Origin: Opitutia bacterium Tous-C1TDCM
GTDB lineage: Bacteria > Verrucomicrobiota > Verrucomicrobiia > Opitutales > Opitutaceae
Direction: 5' to 3'
NCBI GenBank assembly: GCA_002288455.1
Contig: NEUS01000003.1
Span: forward strand, 16,539 to 80,538
Length of the DNA stretch: 64,000 bases
The notes under the pieces are model-generated. The model worked only from the letters and a program-made list of their open reading frames with translations, had not been told where the DNA came from and searched no databases. How positions within the stretch are numbered: position 1 is the stretch's first letter; the number at the start of each line of letters is the position of its first letter. Shown here piece after piece: positions 8,606 to 16,700 of the stretch. Made by a program: the position numbers and the translations under genes.

Positions 8606-8773
8606 GAAACCGGAGTTCGGAGACCGGAGTGCGGAAACCGGAGACCGGAAATCGGATACCGGAAGACTGAGACCGGAAGGCAGAATGCTGAAGGAGGAGG
8701 CCGGGAATGGAGGATTCCGAGATTGGTCTCCGGTTTCCGAATTCCGAATTCCGGTTTTGGCACTCCGCAATTG
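8606..8773. repeat. long inverted heptad arrays (GANNCCG / GGNNTCC)
   Basis: From 8606 to 8703 there are 14 consecutive 7-bp units; 13 keep G-A at the first two positions throughout, and most end CCG or NCG (for example GAGACCG). From 8725 to 8773 seven units of the reverse-complement class follow (GGTCTCC, GGTTTCC, GAATTCC). Units drift in their middle bases while the 7-bp phase holds. The block fills the spacer between the propeller gene and the DUF2062 gene. It is the clearest array of this class in the window. Confidence 0.9.
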
Positions 8774-8810
8774 GCCGTTGCTTCACGGGGAGCTTGCCTC
8801 TCGGGCTCGG

Positions 8811-9464
8811 GTGTACCGACAGTGGGGGGTGCGTTTACCCCTTTGGATCTTGCGCTACTTGCACCGCGGGAGGCTCTCGCGGAGCCGGATGCGGGGCACG
8901 TTTCTGCACAATTGGCTGGGGGACAAGATTCTCGACAAGTCGCTGTGGATCCCGACGCGGGCCTCGGTGGCGCGGGCTTGGCTGGTCGGCTGGCCGATCA
9001 CGGTGATTCCGTTTTTGCCGGGGCAATCGATCTTCGCGTGCATCGCGGCGCTGTGCGTGCGGGGCAATCTGTTGCTGGCGATCGGGCTACAGTTTCTGTC
9101 GACGCCGTTGACGGCGCCGGTGCACCTGCCGGCGTGCTATCTCGTCGGCGAGGTGGTGCGCGGGGCGAGTCCGAAGGCAGTCTGGCGCGAGGTGCGGAGC
9201 AAGCCGGCGCATTTGCTGACGGGCAGTGCGGTGACGTCGTTGTACCTGGGCGCGGCGGTGATCGGCATCGTGGTCGGCGCGGCGGGTTACGCGATTTTGC
9301 AGGGCACGTGGAAAGACAAACCGCGGGCCCGCCGCCGGAGCGACACGGCGCCGGGTTTCTTGGTCGGGGAAGGCGAGGCCGATTCCCGGCCGCCGGTCGA
9401 CGGTTCGGTGCCGCCGGTGCCGGTGAAGCCGCCGTTGGGGCAGCACGATCACCCGGTGCCTTGA
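8811..9464 (+). CDS. DUF2062 domain membrane protein
   Basis: The hydrophobic core around GWPITVIPFLPGQSIFACIAALCVRGN, followed by LQFLSTPLTAPVHLPACYLVGEVV, matches the two-helix DUF2062 module. A third membrane segment (YLGAAVIGIVVGAAGYAIL) and a hydrophilic, proline-rich tail follow. Function is unknown; the domain is found alone or fused to glycosyltransferases. The start is uncertain. The GTG at 8811 keeps the basic leader conserved in the family, but the ATG at 8889 is the only candidate with a GGAG motif at a usable distance (8881-8884). Either choice begins downstream of the heptad block. Confidence 0.65.
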   Translation: MYRQWGVRLPLWILRYLHRGRLSRSRMRGTFLHNWLGDKILDKSLWIPTRASVARAWLVGWPITVIPFLPGQSIFACIAALCVRGNLLLAIGLQFLSTPLTAPVHLPACYLVGEVVRGASPKAVWREVRSKPAHLLTGSAVTSLYLGAAVIGIVVGAAGYAILQGTWKDKPRARRRSDTAPGFLVGEGEADSRPPVDGSVPPVPVKPPLGQHDHPVP

Positions 9465-9502
9465 CCGGATGAACCGGGTTCCGGGAGCCGGTGCCGGGAC
9501 GC

Positions 9503-9528
9503 AAAAAAGGCGCCGAAAAATCGGCGCC
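9503..9528 (-). terminator. rho-independent terminator, minus strand
   Basis: GGCGCCGA (9509-9516) pairs with TCGGCGCC (9521-9528). Read on the minus strand, the hairpin is followed by six T residues (9508-9503). It can end the operon that finishes with the oxidoreductase gene at 9705, and lies about 180 bp beyond that stop. Confidence 0.85.
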
Positions 9529-9563
9529 TGAAGGAGCATCGCTCCGCCGCGCTCAGGCGAGGG

Positions 9564-9697
9564 CATGCAGTTGAGAGTTGAAAGTTGAAGGTTGAGAGAA
9601 CGATCCGTCGAGAAACGGAAAATACAATCGCAGCCCCGGACCTGAAAAACCGAGCGGTTCTGCTCTCAACGCTCAACCAAGCTCGCTCAACTGCATG
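9564..9697. repeat. inverted heptad arrays (GTTGAGA / TCTCAAC)
   Basis: Four units of GTTGARR at 9570-9597 face four units of the complementary type at 9664-9691 (one, CAAGCTC, is off pattern). The outermost 12 bases, CATGCAGTTGAG at 9564-9575 and CTCAACTGCATG at 9686-9697, are perfectly complementary. The block lies between the oxidoreductase stop and the terminator hairpin. Confidence 0.85.
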
Positions 9698-9704
9698 AGT
9701 CCGC

Positions 9705-10994
9705 TCAGGCGGTGAGGATTTTGCGCTGCTTGGCGTCGTAGGTCGTCTTCTTGCCGGTGTCGTAGGAGATGACGGCCATGAGGACGGCGACGGCGTGCTG
9801 GTAGCCGGCGTCGATCGACGCGTGCGGGGTCTCGCCGCTGCGCATGCACTGGAGCCAATTCAGGAAATGGTCGGGGCGCTCGACCGGCACGACTTCCTGT
9901 TTGCCGCGGATCTTGCCGTCGCGTTTCGGGCCGCCCTCGGCGCTGTAGGTCGGGGCGTTCCAATTGCCGACGTCCAAGGTGCCCTTGTCGCCGAAGAATT
10001 TCCGCAGGCTGCCGGAGCTGTTGCCGAAGTTGTTCGAACTCGTGACCATCATGCCGGCCGGGTACATCCAGGTGGCCATGACGTTGTCGGGGGTGGTGAA
10101 TTTGTTGTCGTCCTTCCAGTAGGTGACGCCGCCGATGCACATGCAGGATTCGGGCATGCCGCAATCCGTGACGTAGTGCATGAGATCGAGGAAGTGGGCG
10201 CCCCATTGCGGGACCGGGCCCTGGCAGAATTCATAGTAGCCGTACCAGGCGGCGTATTGGCGGGCGTCGAAGGCGCGGGGTTTGCGGTCGCCGAGGAAGG
10301 CCTTCCAATCGCAGTCGGCTTCCTTCACGTCGCGGCCGAGGTAGCTGTACCAGTAGGGCTTCTCGGCGTTGCGGGTTTCGTCGACGCGGGTGATTTTGCC
10401 GAGGATGCCGCTCTTCACGAGTTCGCGGGCGCCGGCGATGCCGGGGAGGCTGCGGAGCTGGGTGCCGACCTGGATGATGCTGCCCTTGGCCTGCGCGGCC
10501 TTGGCGGCGTCGAAGGCGCGGACGAGTTTGTCCATTTCCGTGGCGAGCGGCTTCTCGATGTAGATGTGTTTGCCGGCTTTGGCGCAGGCCTCGAGGTGCT
10601 CGGTGTGAAGGTGGTCGGGGGTGGCGACCATGACGGCGTCGATGCCGTCCATGGCGAGCAGCTCGCGGTAGTCGGTGAACTTCTTCGGCTCCTTGCCGGA
10701 CCAGCCTTTTGCCTTGGCGGCGGCCTGGTCGCGGTGCGTTTTCCAGGTATCGCAGACGGCGACGATATCGAAATTGGCGGCGGCGGCATGCTTGTGGATG
10801 CCGGTCATGTGGGCGGTCTGGCCGCGGCTGCCGCAGCCGAGCTGGGCGATGCGGATGCGGGAATTGGCGCCGATGACGCGCTTGTTTTCGGCGGCGCTGA
10901 GACCGGCGGGCGTGGCGGCGGCGAGGGCGGCGCCGGCGGCGAGGGTCGCGGACGATTTCAGGAATTCACGACGGGGTTGGGAGGACGGGTTCAT
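9705..10994 (-). CDS. Tat-exported Gfo/Idh/MocA family oxidoreductase
   Basis: The 429-residue product starts with a twin-arginine signal (RREFLKSSATLAAG from residue 8). A Rossmann fold follows (IRIAQLGCGSRGQ near residues 47-59), then the family motif AGKHIYIEKPLA near 139-150, where the EKP lysine takes part in catalysis and NAD(P) binding. Gfo/Idh/MocA enzymes oxidise sugar hydroxyls; Tat export with bound cofactor is known for glucose-fructose oxidoreductase. It is the last gene of a three-gene minus-strand operon with a DUF1080 protein and a TIM-barrel isomerase, which suggests oxidation at C3 of a glycoside in the periplasm. A pure octad array separates it from the isomerase gene. Confidence 0.88.
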   Translation of the reverse strand: MNPSSQPRREFLKSSATLAAGAALAAATPAGLSAAENKRVIGANSRIRIAQLGCGSRGQTAHMTGIHKHAAAANFDIVAVCDTWKTHRDQAAAKAKGWSGKEPKKFTDYRELLAMDGIDAVMVATPDHLHTEHLEACAKAGKHIYIEKPLATEMDKLVRAFDAAKAAQAKGSIIQVGTQLRSLPGIAGARELVKSGILGKITRVDETRNAEKPYWYSYLGRDVKEADCDWKAFLGDRKPRAFDARQYAAWYGYYEFCQGPVPQWGAHFLDLMHYVTDCGMPESCMCIGGVTYWKDDNKFTTPDNVMATWMYPAGMMVTSSNNFGNSSGSLRKFFGDKGTLDVGNWNAPTYSAEGGPKRDGKIRGKQEVVPVERPDHFLNWLQCMRSGETPHASIDAGYQHAVAVLMAVISYDTGKKTTYDAKQRKILTA

Positions 10995-11082
10995 GAAAAT
11001 TGGGAAAACGGAAAATTGGAAAATCGGGAAATTGGAAAAGCGGGAAACGGGGAAAGCGGAAAATTGGGAAACGGGAAACGGC
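10995..11082. repeat. octad array, 11 units (GRAAANNG)
   Basis: Eleven consecutive 8-bp units such as GAAAATTG, GGAAAACG and GAAAAGCG begin on the base next to the oxidoreductase start codon and end two bases before the isomerase stop. The array is therefore the whole intergenic spacer of an operon and is the leader of the oxidoreductase gene. The period here is 8, unlike the heptads nearby. Confidence 0.9.
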
Positions 11083-11084
11083 GG

Positions 11085-11993
11085 TCAGAGCGCGAGGATG
11101 CGGTCGAGTTTGCCGGAGATTTCGGCGAGGTACTGTTCGTCGGTGAGGTTGGGGGAACGGTATTGTTCGGTGATCATCCAGCCGGCGTACTTCTGGCGGT
11201 CGAGGGCGGCCATGACGGCGGGCCAATCGCTGTCGCCGGTCATGAGGTCGGATTGGAAACCGGCGCGCGCGCCTTTTTCGCCGGCGAGTTTGCGGCTGAA
11301 TTCCTTCACGTGGACGGCGGCGATGCGGGAGCCGAGGACGTCGATCCAATGCTGGGGCCAGCCGGTGTTGACGATGTTGCCGACGTCGAAATGCCAGCGG
11401 ACGAACGGGGACTTGAACTGGTCGACGTAGGCGGCGGCCTCGAGGGGGCTGAGGAGGAAACTGTTCCAGACGTTTTCGATCGCGATGGCGACGCCGAGTT
11501 CTTCGGCGAGGGGCACGGCCTTGCGGATTTCGGCGACCGAGCGGGCGTAGGCGTCGGGGTAGGAGATGTCCTTGTTGACGACACCCGGGACGAGGAGAAC
11601 GGATTTGGCACCGTAAGCTTTGGCGTCGCGGAGACCGTGGAGCAGGCCATCGAGGCCGATCTGGCGTTCGGAGATGCTGGGGTGGGAGAGGGGCTTCGCC
11701 CAATGCGTGCTGATGACGACGCTCGGGATTTCGAGCCCGTGGGCATCGCGGGCGGCGAGGACCTCGGTCTGGTTCATCGCGCTCATGACCTCGACGCCGT
11801 GGAAACCGGCGGCGCGGAGCAGTTTGAACTTTCCGTCGACGCTCAAGTTTTTCGCCGTGGGGCTGTTGAGCGTGGAGTACATGAAGCCCTTCTTCAGTTT
11901 GCGGCCCGGGGCGGCGCCGTCGGCGGCGCGGAGGGACACGGCGCCGGCGGCGGCGAGGAGGGCGGAAGAATGGAGAAACGTGCGGCGGTGCAT
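11085..11993 (-). CDS. Tat-exported sugar phosphate isomerase/epimerase family protein
   Basis: This 302-residue protein has a Tat-like signal (RRTFLHSSALLAAAG, from residue 3) and a xylose-isomerase-like TIM barrel (PF01261). Visible barrel landmarks are the IAIENVWN strand, WHFDVGN with a likely metal-binding histidine and aspartate, and VHVKEFSRK; these supply the usual E-D-H metal ligands. The family interconverts or epimerises sugars and keto-sugars. It lies 5 bp after the upstream DUF1080 gene and before the oxidoreductase, so the three products probably act on one glycoside. The ATG at 11993 is preceded by CCC and has no Shine-Dalgarno motif. Confidence 0.85.
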   Translation of the reverse strand: MHRRTFLHSSALLAAAGAVSLRAADGAAPGRKLKKGFMYSTLNSPTAKNLSVDGKFKLLRAAGFHGVEVMSAMNQTEVLAARDAHGLEIPSVVISTHWAKPLSHPSISERQIGLDGLLHGLRDAKAYGAKSVLLVPGVVNKDISYPDAYARSVAEIRKAVPLAEELGVAIAIENVWNSFLLSPLEAAAYVDQFKSPFVRWHFDVGNIVNTGWPQHWIDVLGSRIAAVHVKEFSRKLAGEKGARAGFQSDLMTGDSDWPAVMAALDRQKYAGWMITEQYRSPNLTDEQYLAEISGKLDRILAL

Positions 11994-11998
11994 GGGGC

Positions 11999-13393
11999 TC
12001 AGAGTTCCTTGATCGCGAGATCCTTGAAGTGCACCGGGTCGGTGTGGCCGGCGAGACCGAAGAAACCGCGGGTCCGGTCTTTGCCCGGATGCGTTTTCTT
12101 GTCCATCACGGTGGCGAGGTCGACCTGGCTGAGGTCGGTGTCGAGGATGACGGTGCCGTTGAGTTCGACCTTGATCGTCGAGCCCTTGACGGTGACTTCC
12201 TCGAAATTCCATTCGCCGATCGGGCGTTGGTAACCGGGGAGGGCGGCGACCATGCCGTAGACCGAGCCGTGTTGTTGGCGCGGATCCAGTTTCTTGTCCG
12301 GCTGTTTGCGGGCACCGTAGTAGTTTTCGTCGATGACCTGGAGTTCGGTCATGCCGTCGTAGGCGGCGTTGCCCTTGCCGGGGTAGCGGATGGCGAGGCC
12401 GTTGTTGCCGCCGGGGGGCAGCTTGAATTGGACGCGGGCCTGGAAGTCGCCGAGTTCCTTGTTCCAATACGGGGTGCCGCCGCGGCCGGCGCGCCAGACG
12501 AGGGTGCCGTCCTTGATGTCCATGACATCGGCGGGCGTTTTGACCGGGGCCTTTTCCTCGATGACCCAACCGGCGAGGGATTTGCCGTCGAAGATGGATT
12601 TGAAGCCGGTCTGGCCGCGGTCGGCGAGCCAGCGGTTGGCTTCTTCGGAGCCGAGTTCGCGGAGGTTGAGGTTGCGCCAATGCGTGGCGCCGCCGTGGGT
12701 CTGGAGCTGGATGGGGCCGCGGGCCGGCACGGGGCGGCGCTCGGCGGGCTTCAGCTTCTTGTCGTTCTTGTCGTAGTAGTTTTCGAGGATGACGTGGTCG
12801 ACGACGGCCTTGTGGTTGAGCCAGACGCTGACGCGGCTGCCGACCATCACGACGCGGAGGTGATTCCATTCGCCGACGGGTTTGTCGGCCTTGACGAGGG
12901 GATCGCGGCCGGGCGTGCCCTTGGTGTTGTTCCAGAGACCGCCGGAGCCCTTGGCGTAGCCGATGTCCTTGGTATCGGGAATCGCGGTGTCCCAGATCTG
13001 GACCTGCGGCACGCCGCGCAGGTAGACGCCGGAGTCGGCGCCTTTGGCGATCTTGTATTCCAGCTGCAGCTCGAAATCGCCGTAGTCCTTTTCGGTGGTG
13101 GCGTAGCCGCCGAGACCGTCGTTGACGAGCACGCCGCCTTCGGCGCGCCAATGCGGTTGGCCGTCCTTCAATTCGGTGAGACTGGCGGTCCACTTGGCGA
13201 CAAGCGCGGCGCGTTCGGCCGCGGGCAACTCGAGCAGCTTGCGGTGATCGTAAGTGGTGCCGCCGCGCCAGCCGGAGAGATCGCGGCCGTTGAAGAGCGA
13301 AGTGAAACCGGCGGGCGGCTGGGCGGCGCGGGCCGCGAGCGCGAGCAGGGAGACGGTTCCGAGGACAAGCAGGCGGGAGATCAGACAGGGCAT
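11999..13393 (-). CDS. secreted tandem DUF1080 protein, candidate 3-keto-disaccharide hydrolase
   Basis: The 464-residue product has a Sec signal (about residues 1-23, ending ARAAQ) and two full DUF1080 modules: one from FTSLFNGRDLSGW near residue 28, the second from FKSIFDGKSLAGW near 263. Both retain the NGxDLxGW start, the GxYLRG or NGLAIRY strand and the closing DLA or NLR strand. DUF1080 hydrolases cleave 3-keto-glycosides made by a Gfo/Idh/MocA oxidoreductase. It is the first gene of the operon, followed after 5 bp by the isomerase gene. The ATG at 13393 starts the signal peptide; the frame continues upstream without support. Confidence 0.84.
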   Translation of the reverse strand: MPCLISRLLVLGTVSLLALAARAAQPPAGFTSLFNGRDLSGWRGGTTYDHRKLLELPAAERAALVAKWTASLTELKDGQPHWRAEGGVLVNDGLGGYATTEKDYGDFELQLEYKIAKGADSGVYLRGVPQVQIWDTAIPDTKDIGYAKGSGGLWNNTKGTPGRDPLVKADKPVGEWNHLRVVMVGSRVSVWLNHKAVVDHVILENYYDKNDKKLKPAERRPVPARGPIQLQTHGGATHWRNLNLRELGSEEANRWLADRGQTGFKSIFDGKSLAGWVIEEKAPVKTPADVMDIKDGTLVWRAGRGGTPYWNKELGDFQARVQFKLPPGGNNGLAIRYPGKGNAAYDGMTELQVIDENYYGARKQPDKKLDPRQQHGSVYGMVAALPGYQRPIGEWNFEEVTVKGSTIKVELNGTVILDTDLSQVDLATVMDKKTHPGKDRTRGFFGLAGHTDPVHFKDLAIKEL

Positions 13394-13574
13394 AGAAGAA
13401 GAGGATCCGGGGCGGGACCGCGGGGAACGGCCGGGGTCGCAAGTGACTAGGCGGTTACCTGGGCACCGCAAACCGAAACTCGGTCCGCGTTCCGAAAACG
13501 TCGCGGCCTTTCCGACTCGGCAGTTGGAGTTGGGGCACGGCTTGCCCGCGCCCGAGGAGGCGAGAGGAGGCCCG

Positions 13575-13621
13575 AGGGGCGCACGAGGCGTCCGTGGGCG
13601 CGCACGAGGCGCGCCCCTGCG
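13575..13621. repeat. GC-rich REP-like palindrome, copy 1
   Basis: The arms AGGGGCGC (13575-13582) and GCGCCCCT (13611-13618) enclose two copies of a GGCGC(GC)ACGAGGCG core. The segment 13596-13621 is identical to 22140-22165. It lies in the 308-bp spacer (13394-13701) between divergent genes. Apart from this element the spacer holds only GC-rich sequence, in which I see no further gene or clear promoter. Confidence 0.75.
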
Positions 13622-13701
13622 GGACAACGTCGCGGCCGCGGCGCAGTCCGGGCTTCCCATCGCGCCGACGACCCGCAAGTTCTCCGTTTCCCCTCTCCGT
13701 C

Positions 13702-16700
13702 ATGCTTTCCCTCCGTTTGCTCCCGGTCCTGTCGTCCCTGCTGGCTGCGTGGCTCGTGGCCGTCGCGCCTCTCGCGCGCGCCGCCGAATCCGCGACGCCC
13801 TTCGAACTGCGCGCGGGCGACCGCGTCGTGTTCCTCGGCGACACCGTCGTCGAGCGCGAGCAGCAGCAGGGCTGGATCGAGCTGATGTTGACGGCGCGGT
13901 TCCCGGACCGGGCGGTGACGTTCCGCAACCTCGGCTGGAGCGCGGACACGCCGGCGGGCGATTCGCGTTTCGGCCTCAGCCTGCTGCAGGCGGGCCGCGA
14001 GCCGGCCGACGAAGGCTGGCAGAATCTCGTGAAGCAGCTCGAGGAAACGAAACCGACGGTGGCGTTTCTCGGCTACGGCATGGCGAGTTCGTTCGACGGC
14101 GAGGCCGGCTTGGCGAAGTTCAAGGCGGACTACGGCCGCCTGCTCGACACCCTGAACCGCGTGTCGCCCGGCGTGCGGCTCGTGCTGCTGACGCCGTTGC
14201 CGCAGGAGTCGCCCGGGGCGCCGTGGCCGGCCGCGGGCGCGCGCAACACCGAGATCGCGGCGTATGCGCGGACCGTGACGGAACTCGCGGCCGAGCGCCG
14301 CGCAACGGCGGTGCCGCTCTTCGAATTGCTGAAGGCGCGGTCGTCCGCGGCCGGCGCCGCCCCGCTCACGGCCAACGGCATCCACCCGACGCCGGCGGGC
14401 TACCGCGCGATCGCGGAGACGTTGGAGGATTCCCTGTTCGGGGCGGGCAAACCGGGCCCGTGGCGCACGAGCACGCAGACCGAAGCGCTGCGCCGCGCGA
14501 TCGTGCAGAAGAACGAGTGGTACTTCCACCGGTCGCGTCCGGCCAACATGGCCTACATTTTCGGTTTCCGGAAACGCGAACAGGGAAAGAACGCGACCGA
14601 GGTACTGCAATTCGACGAAGCCATTGTCCGCGAGGAGCAGCGCATCGCGCAGTTGCGCGGCCTGCAGTTGGTCAACGTGCCCGAGATCCCGCGCCGGGTC
14701 GGCAACGTGGCGGCGAAGTTCACGCCGCAGCCGCATCCGCAATTTGAAGTGGCCGAAGGCTTCGAGGTCACGCTGTGGGCCGAAAACCCGATGTTGAACA
14801 AGCCGATCCAGATGAACTTCGACGCCCGCGGCCGCCTCTGGGTCGTGAGTTCGGAGCTGTATCCGCAGATCGAGCCCGGCCAGGCGGCGACGGACAAAAT
14901 CATCGTCCTCGAGGACACGACCGGCGCGGGCCGGGCGGACAAGGCGACGGTGTTTGCCGACGGCCTGCTGATTCCCACCGGTATCGAGGTCGGCGACAGC
15001 GGCGCGTATGTGGCGCAGAGCACGGAGCTCATCCATTTCAAGGATACGGACGGCGACGGAAAATCCGACGTGCGCACGACGGTGCTGAGCGGTTTCGGCA
15101 CCGAGGACACGCACCACAATCTGCACACGTTGCGCTGGGGGCCGGACGGCCGGCTGAATTTCAACCAGTCCGTGTACACGCGCACCGACACCGAGACGCC
15201 GCACGGCGTGGTCCGGCTCAAGGCCGGCGGTATCTTCCGCTTCGACCCGCGCGACCAGCGGATGGAAATTCTCTTCCGCGGCCTGATCAACGGCTGGGGC
15301 CACCAGTTCGACGACTACGGCCAATCGTTCATGACCGACGGCGCCGGCTTCCAGGGCATCAACTGGGGCGTCCTCGGCGCGACCTTCCGCACGCTCGCGC
15401 CGGCGCGGCGCCAGCTCGAGAGCGTGAGCCCGGGCACGTATCCGAAATTCTGCGGTTTGGAGATCGTGCGCAGCCCGCTGTTTCCCGCCGATTGGCAGGG
15501 CGACATGGTGACGGCGGATTTCCGCGCGCACCGCATCGTGCGTTTCAAGATTTCCGAACAGGGCTCGGGTTACGTAACGAAGGAAATGCCGGACATCATC
15601 CGGACGACGGCGTCGACTTTCCGTCCGATCGACCTGCGCATGGGGCCGGACGGCGCGCTGTACATCGCGGACTGGAGCAACCCGATCATCCAGCACGGCG
15701 AAGTCGATTTCCGCGATCCGCGCCGCGACAAGGCCCACGGCCGCATCTGGCGCATTGCGCCCGTCGGCCGCAAAGCGGCGCCGCGGACCGATCTCGCGGC
15801 GCGGACCACCGCCGCGCTCCTGCAGGGCGTGCTCTCGCCCGAGGGTTACGTGGCGGAGCAGTCCCGCCGCCTGCTGACCGAGCGCGGGGCGGCGGCCGTG
15901 CGGCCGGAGCTCGACCGTTGGTTCGCGGCGCTGCCGCGCACGGACGAGCGCGCCCGGCTCAACGCGCTGTGGCTGTATCAGACTTTCAATGTCGTGCCGG
16001 ACGGCTTGGTCGGCGAATTGCTTGCGGCCAATGATGCGCGGGTGCGGGCCGCGGCGGTGCGGGCGATCGCGCCGGCGGACGCGGCCGCGGCGTTGGAACG
16101 GCTGGTGGCCGATCCGCACCCGCGGGTCCGGCTCGAGGCCGTACGCGCGCTCGGGCGTCTGGGCACGGCGCGGGCGGCGGAACTCGCATTGGGTGTTTTG
16201 GAACGGCCGATGGATACCTACCTCGATTACGCGGTGTGGCTGACGATCAACGAACTCGCCGATCCGTGGATCGCGGCGGTGAAGTCGGGCGCGTGGAAAA
16301 CCGAAGGTCGCGAGAAGCAGCTCGAGTTTGCCCTGAAGGCGGTCGAGCCGGCGCGGGCCAGCGAGGTGCTCGGGCAATTGTTGGCGACGCGCGGCCTGGC
16401 CCGCGACGGCTCCGGCCCCTGGATCGAATTAATCGGGGCGGCCGGCGGACCGCCGGAACTGCGGCTCCTGCTGGATGCGGCGTTGAAGGGTGGACTCGCG
16501 GATCCGGCGATCGGCCGCGCGCTGGGGGCGCTGGCGGCGGCAGCGCGGTTGCGCGCGACGCGCCCGGCCGGCGATCTCGCCGGCATCGCGCCGTGGCTGC
16601 GGGCGACGGACGCCAAGGTGCAGGCCGCGGCGCTGGGTCTCGCCGGGGCGTGGAAACTCGGCGCGGTGCGCCCGGCGTTGCTGGAAATTGCGGGCGCGGC

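Noticed and set aside
8606..8773. Repeat block considered as a CRISPR array
   Set aside because: Units are 7 bp with no spacers, and there are no cas genes in the window.
13394..13701. Possible small gene in the 308-bp spacer
   Set aside because: Open frames here are GC-driven and overlap the palindromic element; no start context or domain supports a protein.
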